From Bacteroidales bacterium (GTDB lineage Bacteria; Bacteroidota; Bacteroidia; Bacteroidales; Paludibacteraceae): a stretch of 6,890 bases of DNA. The stretch lies in the NCBI GenBank assembly GCA_900768725.1, contig CAAGDU010000151.1:1-6890 (forward strand), written 5' to 3'. The notes under the pieces were generated by a model, which did not search any database, was not told where the DNA came from, and saw only the letters and a program-made list of their open reading frames with translations. A program made the translations under genes and the position numbers. Shown here one piece after another: positions 1 to 6,214 of this stretch (positions are counted from its first letter, which is position 1; each line of letters starts with the position of its first letter).

Positions 1-847
1 AGCCCTTCTGCACATAATAGCCATCCATCACATAAGCATGCCCCGCGCCGGAGGGTTGCATGGAACGCATCAAGATAGGACGACCAGCTTTCAATTCGGT
101 TTGCAGAATCTCTAACCACTTGGCATCCGTGTAATCAGCACGCGCCAGTTTGTCCACTTCCGGCGAATAATCAAAGAAGGAAACCAAAGCATCTGCCACA
201 TAATCGGTATTGGTACCGGAGCCGTCCAGATTATAATCCATACGCGTGGTGGCACCACAGGCAAATACCAAATCGGCAACAGCTTCAGCTTGGGCAGAGG
301 TATAGCCATTCAGGTAGTTGGGTAAGATATTGTCCCAATCCAAACGATGCCCTTCCAAATCTAAACTAATCGTGATATTCAGGGTCTCGGTCTTGTAGGA
401 GATCGCACCGCGGCACACCTCAGGATGGCGGTGATAGGTCATAATCTGCGCCATAGCCACCGCCACACAGCCTGCCAAGCAATGTTGGTTGTTTCTAACG
501 GGGGTCTTCGCACGGAAGGGGTCTCCTTGACCAAACTTGATATCTCCCAACAACGGAGCCACCGAGTCGGTCACTTCTGCTGCCAACTGCGCCTGCAACT
601 CCGCTTCGGGAGCCTTTGCGGACACACGCACATCCAGCCCCCACTCCGCAAATATCTGCCGCGCATCGTCAGACAACTCGCTCACGCTTCCTTTATCCGA
701 GAAACCAATGACCATACCACCGGCATCATCTACCAATACAAATCCGCCCTCGGGACGAGAATACATAGTGGCAGGCACAAGACCTGCTCCCAACGCCCGC
801 GATACCACCATGAGCACAAGGGCAAAAGACAAGAAAATCTTTTTCAT
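1..847 (-). CDS. C10-family cysteine protease (streptopain/interpain-like), 3' part beyond the window
   Basis: The reading frame runs from ATG at 847 to the left edge without a stop (282 codons visible). Residues 1-20 are a Sec signal peptide (MKKIFLSFALVLMVV then SRALG-A). Residues ~22-105 look like the C10 propeptide. The mature domain shows GCVAVAMAQIMTYHRHP at 126-142, with catalytic Cys127. WDNILPNY at 171-178 and MDYNLDGSG at 203-211 match blocks I remember from streptococcal SpeB. GHAYVMDG at 269-276 supplies catalytic His270. The following NWGWGG-type block lies outside the window, as would any C-terminal sorting domain. Known of the family: secreted papain-fold zymogens that cleave host or environmental proteins. 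Another in-frame ATG at 853 (ATG TCT ATG AAA) is possible; I chose 847 because MKKIF is a classic signal-peptide start. It is divergent from the M6 protease gene. Family assignment is firm; substrate is unknown. Confidence 0.9.
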   Translation of the reverse strand, partial: MKKIFLSFALVLMVVSRALGAGLVPATMYSRPEGGFVLVDDAGGMVIGFSDKGSVSELSDDARQIFAEWGLDVRVSAKAPEAELQAQLAAEVTDSVAPLLGDIKFGQGDPFRAKTPVRNNQHCLAGCVAVAMAQIMTYHRHPEVCRGAISYKTETLNITISLDLEGHRLDWDNILPNYLNGYTSAQAEAVADLVFACGATTRMDYNLDGSGTNTDYVADALVSFFDYSPEVDKLARADYTDAKWLEILQTELKAGRPILMRSMQPSGAGHAYVMDGYYVQKG

Positions 848-875
848 AGACATAACATTTATACCAATATGGGTG

Positions 876-907
876 CAAAGATACAAAATTTTCAGTATAT
901 ATACAAA
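876..907 (-). promoter_or_regulatory. Bacteroidota-type promoter for the C10 protease gene
   Basis: Read on the minus strand there is a -33 element TTTG (907-904), a 20-bp spacer and a -7 element TATCTTTG (883-876), matching the TTTG / TAnnTTTG consensus of the Bacteroidota primary sigma factor. Transcription would start about 5-8 nt downstream, near 870, giving a short leader of roughly 15-25 nt before the ATG at 847 or 853. Confidence 0.8.
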
Positions 908-932
908 TAATGTGCCATCAAAAGCGAAATAA

Positions 933-964
933 TTTGTGCATTTGGCATTTTTTTTGTAACTTTG
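933..964 (+). promoter_or_regulatory. Bacteroidota-type promoter for the M6 protease gene
   Basis: The -33 element TTTG (933-936), a 20-bp spacer and the -7 element TAACTTTG (957-964) fit the Bacteroidota consensus exactly. Transcription should start near 970, leaving about 20 nt before the ATG at 991. The -33 boxes of this promoter and of the divergent C10 promoter are only 25 bp apart, so a regulator bound between them could affect both. Confidence 0.8.
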
Positions 965-990
965 CGGGCGAAAATTAACTCATTTTGTCT

Positions 991-3360
991 ATGAAACGAA
1001 TCTATATGATATGGGCAATGTGCGTTGCTGCCGTCAGCGCGTTTGCCGTGGTTGCCACTCCCGAACCCGTGTTGCGACAGTTGCCCGATGGGACTTGGCG
1101 CGAAGTATATATTAGGGGAGACGAGCATTACCACTACCTCGCCACCCTTGACGGGCAGATGATAGCCGGCACCGCGGTTGGCACCCTGCCATCGGAAGTA
1201 TCCTCGGAACGGCAACGGGCACCACAAGCCGTGAAACTGACCTCTTACGTACCTGCTACGGGCACGGTGAGGATACCTGTTATCTTGGTCAACTTCACCG
1301 ACTTGTCCTTCTCCATAGACAATCCTGTTGCCAAGTTCAGCGACCTTTTTAACGGTGCCGGCGGCAGCAATCCGAATGCCACCGGTTCGGTGCACGACTA
1401 TTTCTACGCCTCTTCTGACGGAGCACTTAATCTTGTGTACGATGTGTATGGTCCTTACACGCTCTCCGGCACTATGGCAGATTACGGCAAGAACACCAAC
1501 AACAGCAATACGCCCAATGCGCGGCAGGCGGTGGAAGAGGCAGCACAACTGGCTGTGGACGCAGGCGTGGACCTGAGTGCGTATGACAACAACTTGGACG
1601 GCTATATAGACAACCTGTCGGTAGTTGTTGCCGGCTATAATGAGGCAGAGGGGGGCTCGGCGAACACCATCTGGCCACACTACAACATCGTGTCTTCCAA
1701 CAAGACTTTTTCCGGCAAGCGATTGTCAGGCTACCTAATGATTTCCGAATACCGAGGAGGACGGGGCAGCATACAGGCGGGTATCGGTACCTATTGCCAC
1801 GAGTTCGGGCACGCGCTTGGTATAGTGGATTTTTACGATACAAAGGAGAGTGGCAACTACACCATCGGCGCATGGGATATTATGTGCAACGGCAGTTATA
1901 ACAACAGCGGTTGCACGCCGCCCTCCTTCACCGCTTTTGAGCGGTTCTGGATGGGATGGCTTACGCCGCAGCAGCTTACCGCACAAGGAGAATACACCCT
2001 GCAGCCCATCGAATCGCACAACGAGGCTTATCTCCTCGCTGCTAACACGCACAACCTGCTGCCATCGGTACCTTCCCCTAACGAATACTTCCTTATAGAG
2101 AATCGTCAGGCGATAGGTTGGGATGCCAACAAAGACGCACTGATTGCCCCCGGGATACTCATCTCGCACATCACCTTCAACAACAGCACATGGGCATACA
2201 ACACGTTCAACAATCAGCATCCCCTCGGCTATGCCATCGTCAGCGCGGGCAATGCAGGAGGCACCGGTAGCACCGAAGCCGATGTCTTCCCCGGCTCGCG
2301 CAATGTGCTCCAATGGATACCCACGCTCAACGATGGTCAGCGCTTGATAGGTCAACGCTTGACTAACATTCGGCAAAACGAGACCGATTCGTCCTTGTCG
2401 TTCACTTTCGGAGTATCTTCAAGCAATACCATAGAGATTCCCTATCCGGCAGTTGCCGATACGCTCATGTCACCATATGACCAAGGGGTTTTTGCTTATG
2501 ATACGCTGCCGATAAATGTAACTTTGCGCAACCTGCAGAGCAACAGCGTGGTTCTCTCCATGTCAAACAGCAACTTCGAGTTCAGCATCGACACGGGACG
2601 CACTTGGATGAAAGGGGCACCCCTATCGCTCTCAATCCCTGCGCAGACCGCATATTCCTTGCATATCCTTATGCGCTACACTCCCACGCGGCAGAGTTGC
2701 CAAGCACAGTCCTCTATTTTCACTATTCAGACTACTGATTTGCAGCGCGCCGCACAGTATATGCTTTGCGGTATTGCTCCGCGACCCGTATATATTGACA
2801 CACCACATATCCTGCCGGCAACCGACTTGGCATCCACATCTTTTACCGCCCACTGGGAGCCGCAGGAAGATGCCGATGGCTACTATATCGCGCTGACATC
2901 CGTGGCTGCCGATGGTACCAAAACGGAGATATACAGTGGGAAAGATTTTGAGGTAGGTTCCACCACCTCACAAGCCATCTTCACCGACCTGAATCCGGAG
3001 ACCACCTACTGCTTCACCATTACTGCTTATGAAGAAAAAGGCTGCCTCCCCAACTACAAACCCTCGCAGGAGATATGTCTCACCACACTTTCTGCACAAG
3101 GCACGCAAAGGCCCATCGTCGTGCAACGCGAGGCAGATGGTACCTACACGATTACCCTACCCGAGTCGGCTGACGGCTCTACACACCTCAATATTTACGA
3201 CTACACAGGCAAACTCGTAGAGACCATGCCGCTGCCGTATGGTACCTTATCCACCACTCTCCATACTACTCGCCTACAAGCAGGACAACTCTATATCCTT
3301 CGTGTGTTGGGCGGCAAACTGCAACGCAAAGGCATTGTCGGCAAACTGCTGTACCAATAG
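991..3360 (+). CDS. Secreted M6-family zinc metalloprotease with Fn3 and T9SS-type C-terminal domain
   Basis: 789 aa. Residues 1-19 are a signal peptide (MKRIYMIWAMCVAAVSAFA). At ~24-60 is the M6 propeptide signature (LPDGTWREVYIRGDEHYHY, then DGQ). The catalytic domain spans ~90-460: RIPVILVNFTD near 94, GSVHDYFYASSDG near 132 and a calcium-loop-like DNNLDGYID near 199. The zinc site HEFGH is at 270-274, with Asp280 of the GxxD extension as likely third ligand; WDIM (Met298) is the Met-turn candidate. Residues ~480-595 look like a beta-sandwich, ~600-700 a fibronectin type III domain. The end (~705-789, IYDYTGKLV then GQLYILRV) resembles a type A T9SS sorting domain. Inferred role: surface-attached or released protease that degrades extracellular protein. 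ATG at 991 is preferred over an in-frame TTG at 985, since the peptide then starts MKR. It is divergent from the C10 protease gene and followed by a terminator. Confidence 0.9.
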   Translation: MKRIYMIWAMCVAAVSAFAVVATPEPVLRQLPDGTWREVYIRGDEHYHYLATLDGQMIAGTAVGTLPSEVSSERQRAPQAVKLTSYVPATGTVRIPVILVNFTDLSFSIDNPVAKFSDLFNGAGGSNPNATGSVHDYFYASSDGALNLVYDVYGPYTLSGTMADYGKNTNNSNTPNARQAVEEAAQLAVDAGVDLSAYDNNLDGYIDNLSVVVAGYNEAEGGSANTIWPHYNIVSSNKTFSGKRLSGYLMISEYRGGRGSIQAGIGTYCHEFGHALGIVDFYDTKESGNYTIGAWDIMCNGSYNNSGCTPPSFTAFERFWMGWLTPQQLTAQGEYTLQPIESHNEAYLLAANTHNLLPSVPSPNEYFLIENRQAIGWDANKDALIAPGILISHITFNNSTWAYNTFNNQHPLGYAIVSAGNAGGTGSTEADVFPGSRNVLQWIPTLNDGQRLIGQRLTNIRQNETDSSLSFTFGVSSSNTIEIPYPAVADTLMSPYDQGVFAYDTLPINVTLRNLQSNSVVLSMSNSNFEFSIDTGRTWMKGAPLSLSIPAQTAYSLHILMRYTPTRQSCQAQSSIFTIQTTDLQRAAQYMLCGIAPRPVYIDTPHILPATDLASTSFTAHWEPQEDADGYYIALTSVAADGTKTEIYSGKDFEVGSTTSQAIFTDLNPETTYCFTITAYEEKGCLPNYKPSQEICLTTLSAQGTQRPIVVQREADGTYTITLPESADGSTHLNIYDYTGKLVETMPLPYGTLSTTLHTTRLQAGQLYILRVLGGKLQRKGIVGKLLYQ

Positions 3361-3384
3361 TTTGCCAATAAAAGTCCCCTCAAG

Positions 3385-3430
3385 AAAAAACGAGGCTGTC
3401 TAACAAGTTACGTTAGGCAGCCTCGTTTTG
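3385..3430 (+). terminator. Intrinsic terminator of the M6 protease gene
   Basis: An 18-bp inverted repeat has arms at 3387-3404 and 3412-3429 (AAAACGAGGCTG... / ...CAGCCTCGTTTT), with one G-U wobble and a 7-nt loop (AAGTTAC). It begins about 25 nt after the M6 stop codon. The A-tract on the left arm and T-tract on the right arm mean it could work in both directions; the T-tract is short (TTTTG). Confidence 0.8.
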
Positions 3431-3465
3431 TATGAAAATGGCTTAATAATTACCACAAAAACCTT

Positions 3466-3482
3466 CGTTTTGTTCCAAAACG
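3466..3482. repeat. Small perfect hairpin (7-bp stem)
   Basis: CGTTTTG (3466-3472), loop TTC, CAAAACG (3476-3482) form a perfect short hairpin just before the transposase remnant. The sequence that follows (about 3484-3525, with CCCC...GGGG and CATCCCAGGTGG) reminds me of intergenic repeats seen in Bacteroidales genomes, which is memory and not a verified match. Confidence 0.45.
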
Positions 3483-3532
3483 CCCCTCTCGATAAGTCGG
3501 GGCATCCCAGGTGGCTACGCTTCATAGGACTT

Positions 3533-3670
3533 GTTAGACAGACTCATGTTTATAGGATAGCAATAGACAACAAACATATCGCCAAGACAATAGACAAGTT
3601 ACTTAGGCAGTATAGGTATACTGTGGAAACCATCACCACGGATAATGGAAGTGAATTCTCAGCACTATAG
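3533..3670 (+). pseudogene. IS30-type transposase remnant (catalytic-core fragment)
   Basis: About 46 codons resemble the middle of IS30-family transposases. LVRQTHVYRIAID corresponds to the strand before the core, and KHIAKTIDKLLRQY leads to TITTDNGSEFSAL, which contains the DNGxEF block with a catalytic Asp of the DDE triad (codon 3641-3643). A TAG stop at 3668-3670 ends the frame where the intact protein would continue with an (h/Y)IA..L....YF..PYSSWE region. Downstream, AIYVPAT in another frame near 3690-3712 may be a frameshifted continuation, but this is weak. The N-terminal helix-turn-helix and the final Glu region are absent, so the fragment cannot be active. The open frame extends upstream to about 3428 without recognisable similarity. 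IS30 assignment rests on the DNGSEF block and its leading helix; another DDE family is possible. Confidence 0.65.
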
Positions 3671-3786
3671 GCAATGATTCTTCAAACAAAGCAATATATG
3701 TCCCAGCTACTCAAGATTGCGTTCTGTCGCCCCGTCCCGATCGATCGGGATAAATCTCGGCTTTCATGGAGGGGATGCCTCTTATT

Positions 3787-3821
3787 CGTAGGGTTCCACC
3801 CTACGCCGGTCTATGTCGCCC
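3787..3821. repeat. 35-bp direct repeat, copy 1, with internal hairpin
   Basis: This copy starts CGTAGGGT-TCC-ACCCTACG (perfect 8-bp stem, 3787-3805) and continues CCGGTCTATGTCGCCC. It matches 3967-4001 at 33 of 35 positions, exactly 180 bp downstream. Confidence 0.85.
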
Positions 3822-3858
3822 TTCCCGATGTGTCGGGATAAATCGGGATAAACGATAG

Positions 3859-3875
3859 AGGCGGGGGAGTTGTAG
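3859..3875. repeat. 17-bp direct repeat, copy 1
   Basis: AGGCGGGGGAGTTGTAG here is repeated perfectly at 3934-3950. In both cases it follows a hairpin-rich or C-rich segment, consistent with a shared element boundary. Confidence 0.8.
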
Positions 3876-3899
3876 AGCGGCTGAACGCCGTGTCCTCCT

Positions 3900-3923
3900 C
3901 CCGCCCCCTTACCCCCTCCCCCC
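3900..3923 (-). other. Putative G-quadruplex motif on the minus strand
   Basis: Four C-runs on the plus strand (3900-3902, 3904-3908, 3912-3916, 3918-3923) are separated by 1, 3 and 1 nt. The minus strand therefore has four G-runs of 6, 5, 5 and 3 with very short loops, a canonical G-quadruplex pattern. The adjoining G-rich stretch 3928-3942 (GAGGGAGGCGGGGG) can pair with the same C-runs as a hairpin around TTC, so two structures compete. Confidence 0.6.
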
Positions 3924-3933
3924 TCTTCGAGGG

Positions 3934-3950
3934 AGGCGGGGGAGTTGTAG
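3934..3950. repeat. 17-bp direct repeat, copy 2
   Basis: Perfect copy of 3859-3875. It overlaps a small hairpin, GAGTTG (3942-3947), 8-nt loop, CAACTC (3956-3961). Confidence 0.8.
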
Positions 3951-3966
3951 GAGATCAACTCACCTA

Positions 3967-4001
3967 CGTAGGGTTTCACCCTTCGCCGGTCTATGTCGCC
4001 C
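3967..4001. repeat. 35-bp direct repeat, copy 2, ending in a GC hairpin
   Basis: Differs from copy 1 (3787-3821) at two positions; one of these breaks the internal stem (CGTAGGGT-TTC-ACCCTTCG). It runs into GCCCC-GTT-GGGGC (3998-4010) followed by TTTCG, a terminator-like hairpin without a long T-tract. Confidence 0.85.
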
Positions 4002-4074
4002 CGTTGGGGCTTTCGTCTGACAAACAATTTGGGTCAACATGTATATCATTGCCAAAAATTATTCATAAAATTTG

Positions 4075-4106
4075 TTTGCGTGAATCAAAAAAAATCAGTA
4101 TCTTTG
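4075..4106 (+). promoter_or_regulatory. Bacteroidota-type promoter for the beta-barrel/S41 unit
   Basis: The -33 element TTTG (4075-4078), a 20-bp spacer and the -7 element TATCTTTG (4099-4106) match the consensus, with an A-rich spacer. Expected start is near 4112, giving a leader of about 65-70 nt before the ATG at 4180. The leader contains ATAGGG (4123-4128) and CCCTAT (4161-4166), a weak inverted repeat that could fold near the start codon. Confidence 0.8.
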
Positions 4107-4179
4107 CCCCCGTTTTTGCATCATAGGGTGCAGAGTTAGGCACGTATTGTTCACATTATCCCCTATTTGTTGAGTGATT

Positions 4180-4911
4180 ATGCACTATCGTATTTTTATG
4201 TTTTTTGCAGCATGTATGTGCGTGCTGTCTCCTATGTGTGCCCAATGGCGCATAGGAGCCACTGCCGGTGTTGATTTGAACCATTATGACCAAGACAACG
4301 GCTATGCCTACGACCGTCTGATTAGTCCCGCATGGGGCGGCACCGGCGGTGTGAGTGCGCAGTACGACTTTCTTAACTGGTTGGGACTGCGTATGGACTT
4401 GAATATCACGCAGCGCAACTACTCTTCCCGCTATTTCCTGCGCCAATGGACAGACATGGAGGGTGTGGAGCAGCAGGAGCAGTACCGTTATAGCAACCTC
4501 TACCTCATGCTACCCGTAACGGTCAGTTTTTCCTTTGGTGGCGAGCATGTGCGCGGGTATGCCGACATAGGCGGCTACATGGGTATATGGAGCGGAGGAC
4601 GAGTGCGCGGACAGATGCAAGATGAATACCACTATGAGTGGCAAGATGACGGCAGCTATCGCTATCAAACCTATGAAGTGTCGGAGAAATACTCCTTTGA
4701 CAAACGCAGAGACCGCTTGTTTGATGCCGGATTGGCAGGACGGATAGGTGTCATTTACAATGCCCCTTCCCGCCTGTTTGTTTTGCTCGAAGCCGTTTGC
4801 TACTACGGGCTGGTAAATAATCATAAAACGGGTTCTGAGCATATTCGACAGCCGGGATACCACACCACTGCCGCCCTGCAATTAGGGGTAGGTTATCGAT
4901 TCAACAAATAA
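4180..4911 (+). CDS. Small outer-membrane beta-barrel protein (porin/PorT-like family)
   Basis: 243 aa from ATG 4180; an in-frame GTG at 4174 would add two residues. A signal peptide is evident: a short hydrophobic stretch ends MCAQ, with cleavage likely at residues 21-22. The mature part begins WRIGATAGVDLNHY and alternates polar and hydrophobic/aromatic residues in strand-like blocks (WGGTGGVSAQYDF, LGLRMDLNITQRNY, YRYSNLYLMLPVTVSF, VRGYADIGGYMGIW). It ends LQLGVGYRFNK, an aromatic C-terminal strand of the kind recognised by the Bam complex. This pattern fits the outer-membrane beta-barrel families common in Bacteroidota (OMP_b-brl type), probably 8-10 strands. Its central region (~145-175, rich in Tyr, Asp and Glu) may be an extracellular loop. 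No specific function can be read. It is the first gene of a probable two-gene operon with the S41 lipoprotein, 43 bp upstream of it. Confidence 0.75.
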   Translation: MHYRIFMFFAACMCVLSPMCAQWRIGATAGVDLNHYDQDNGYAYDRLISPAWGGTGGVSAQYDFLNWLGLRMDLNITQRNYSSRYFLRQWTDMEGVEQQEQYRYSNLYLMLPVTVSFSFGGEHVRGYADIGGYMGIWSGGRVRGQMQDEYHYEWQDDGSYRYQTYEVSEKYSFDKRRDRLFDAGLAGRIGVIYNAPSRLFVLLEAVCYYGLVNNHKTGSEHIRQPGYHTTAALQLGVGYRFNK

Positions 4912-4954
4912 GCGTTAATAATCTCTTTAATAACTATCGAAAAGAAAATATATT

Positions 4955-6214
4955 ATGAAAAAGACCTATATCTATATTCTCTTCGTCCTCGTCATCGGGA
5001 TGCTCACCGCGTGCCGCGACCAAATGTCGGAGATAGAAAACCCCAATACTTTGTACGCTTTCAACCGACATGACGGTTCTTATGAGGAGAAGTTCACCGG
5101 TCTATGGCAGGGAATCAACCAATCATACATGTTTTGGGATATAGACACGGTCAATTGGGATAACCGATTGAACAAAGTGCTCGCTATTGCTCGCCGCTTG
5201 GACAAGAAAGAGAAAGTTACCGATGACGAACTGATGCAGGCTCTTCGCATCATGGCGAGCGGTCTGAGCGACTTTCATCTTGTATTGGGTGTATGGAACA
5301 ATAGCACCGGTCAGTATGTAACCTACTGCCCTGCTAACGACAAGATACAATCGCGATCGAACTATCACCCCTATATGACGGTGGATATGCACTATGATTT
5401 ACTAAAGAGCATGCGGGCGGATGGTCGTATCACTGCATCAACCATCTCAAGAACCGACTACACCGGTTTGGGTGTATCGATGATTACTACCGTACTCGAG
5501 GGAGGTATTCCCTACTTGTATTTAGATCGTTTTGCTGTTACCCCTATATATAACTATTATACAAACAGCCCGATACGAACTTTCTTGGACAATATCGTTC
5601 GTTTGAAATCTCAGAATGCACTTATGGGCATTATCATTGACTGCCGCGACAACGGAGGCGGGATGTATAATGATCTCAAGTATATGGTAGCCCCGTTTAT
5701 TGATGAGGAGTGCGTCAGCGTGCGCACTCGCTGCAAAAGCGGCTTAGGGCACTATGATTATACACCATGGAAAGAATGGTATATCCTCCCCGCGACTTCC
5801 TTGGGGAACCATTACATAGGCGATTTAGGTGATATCCCAATTGTTTATCTACAAAACATGTGGTCAATCAGCATGGCAGAGGTAACAGCCAATGCTATCT
5901 CCGCATTGCCCAACGGCATTACTATCGGGGAACGCTCTTTCGGAGCTACCGGCGCTATCAATACCGCTGAGTACGAAGAATCGTGGAGCGGACCAATCAA
6001 CTATATGAACTCCACTCCGCAGGACGGCAGTTATTATGCATATACTTGTACCTATCAGACCCAACTCCCTGATCCGGAAGGTGAATATCGTTCGTTAGAG
6101 ACCAAGGGACATACACCGGATATCCTAACATCACTGGACGTGTACGGTGTGTTATACCAAAACAATGACAATCAGCTCTTGCGCGCCATAGAGTATATCT
6201 ACACAGGGCGTTAA
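4955..6214 (+). CDS. S41-family peptidase lipoprotein (tail-specific protease/tricorn-like)
   Basis: 419 aa. Residues 1-20 form a lipoprotein signal peptide with lipobox LTAC (Cys20). The acidic residues after it (RDQMSEIE) are compatible with, but weak for, a surface-export signal. Residues ~46-110 are the helical N-terminal segment of S41 lipoproteins (FTGLWQGINQSYMFWDID, then LSDFHLVLG with His108). The catalytic core starts near 185 (PYLYLDRFAV), continues with IIIDCRDNGGG (226-236), then SISMAEV (304-310), where Ser306 sits at the nucleophile position, and IGERSFGATG (324-333). It closes with GHTPDI (385-390) and QLLRAIEYI. No PDZ domain is apparent between 110 and 185. Known of the family: serine peptidases cutting C-termini or unfolded substrates. 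The sequence suggests envelope localisation, and co-transcription with the beta-barrel gene since no promoter is seen in the 43-bp gap. The ATG is preceded by A-rich sequence. Confidence 0.87.
   Translation: MKKTYIYILFVLVIGMLTACRDQMSEIENPNTLYAFNRHDGSYEEKFTGLWQGINQSYMFWDIDTVNWDNRLNKVLAIARRLDKKEKVTDDELMQALRIMASGLSDFHLVLGVWNNSTGQYVTYCPANDKIQSRSNYHPYMTVDMHYDLLKSMRADGRITASTISRTDYTGLGVSMITTVLEGGIPYLYLDRFAVTPIYNYYTNSPIRTFLDNIVRLKSQNALMGIIIDCRDNGGGMYNDLKYMVAPFIDEECVSVRTRCKSGLGHYDYTPWKEWYILPATSLGNHYIGDLGDIPIVYLQNMWSISMAEVTANAISALPNGITIGERSFGATGAINTAEYEESWSGPINYMNSTPQDGSYYAYTCTYQTQLPDPEGEYRSLETKGHTPDILTSLDVYGVLYQNNDNQLLRAIEYIYTGR

Larger units (their letters stand above)
3721..4020. repeat. Mosaic of palindromes and direct repeats (non-coding repeat island)
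   Basis: No gene is seen here. The stretch contains a perfect 16-bp palindrome TCCCGATCGATCGGGA (3735-3750). A similar hairpin TCCCGA-TGTG-TCGGGA lies at 3823-3838, and both are followed by TAAATC. The module ending in TGTCGCCC occurs three times (near 3724, 3814 and 3994). A 35-bp direct repeat, a 17-bp direct repeat and a C-rich tract are listed separately. The pattern suggests remnants of small non-autonomous repeat elements (REP/MITE-like) that inserted near the dead transposase. An open frame on the minus strand across 3782-4027 is made of these repeats and is not believed to be a gene. Confidence 0.7.

Noticed and set aside
425..932. Two overlapping plus-strand open frames with His- and Ser-rich products
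   Set aside because: They lie antisense to the well-supported C10 protease, whose minus-strand frame has a signal peptide and catalytic motifs. The products show no recognisable domain.
985..990. TTG at 985 as start of the M6 protease
   Set aside because: The ATG at 991 gives a typical MKR signal-peptide start with correct spacing from the promoter; TTG adds only two residues.
892..2376. Long minus-strand open frames (e.g. 892-1680 and 1735-2376)
   Set aside because: They are antisense to the M6 protease, lack domain similarity and cross the divergent promoter region. They reflect the GC pattern of the real gene.
4001..4015. GCCCC-GTT-GGGGC hairpin as a true terminator
   Set aside because: The stem is only 5 bp and followed by TTTCG, and no gene ends just upstream; it is better seen as part of the repeat element.
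3721..4020. Possible CRISPR array
   Set aside because: Only two copies of the 35-bp unit exist, with a 145-bp gap and no regular spacers, and no cas gene is present.
3782..4027. Minus-strand open frame encoding repeated GDIDRRRVxPY and LYNSPAS segments
   Set aside because: The internal protein repeats are translations of the non-coding DNA repeats (35-bp and 17-bp); there is no promoter or start context.
4510..4881. Minus-strand open frame inside the beta-barrel gene
   Set aside because: The plus-strand frame has a signal peptide, beta-strand pattern and promoter; the opposite frame has none.
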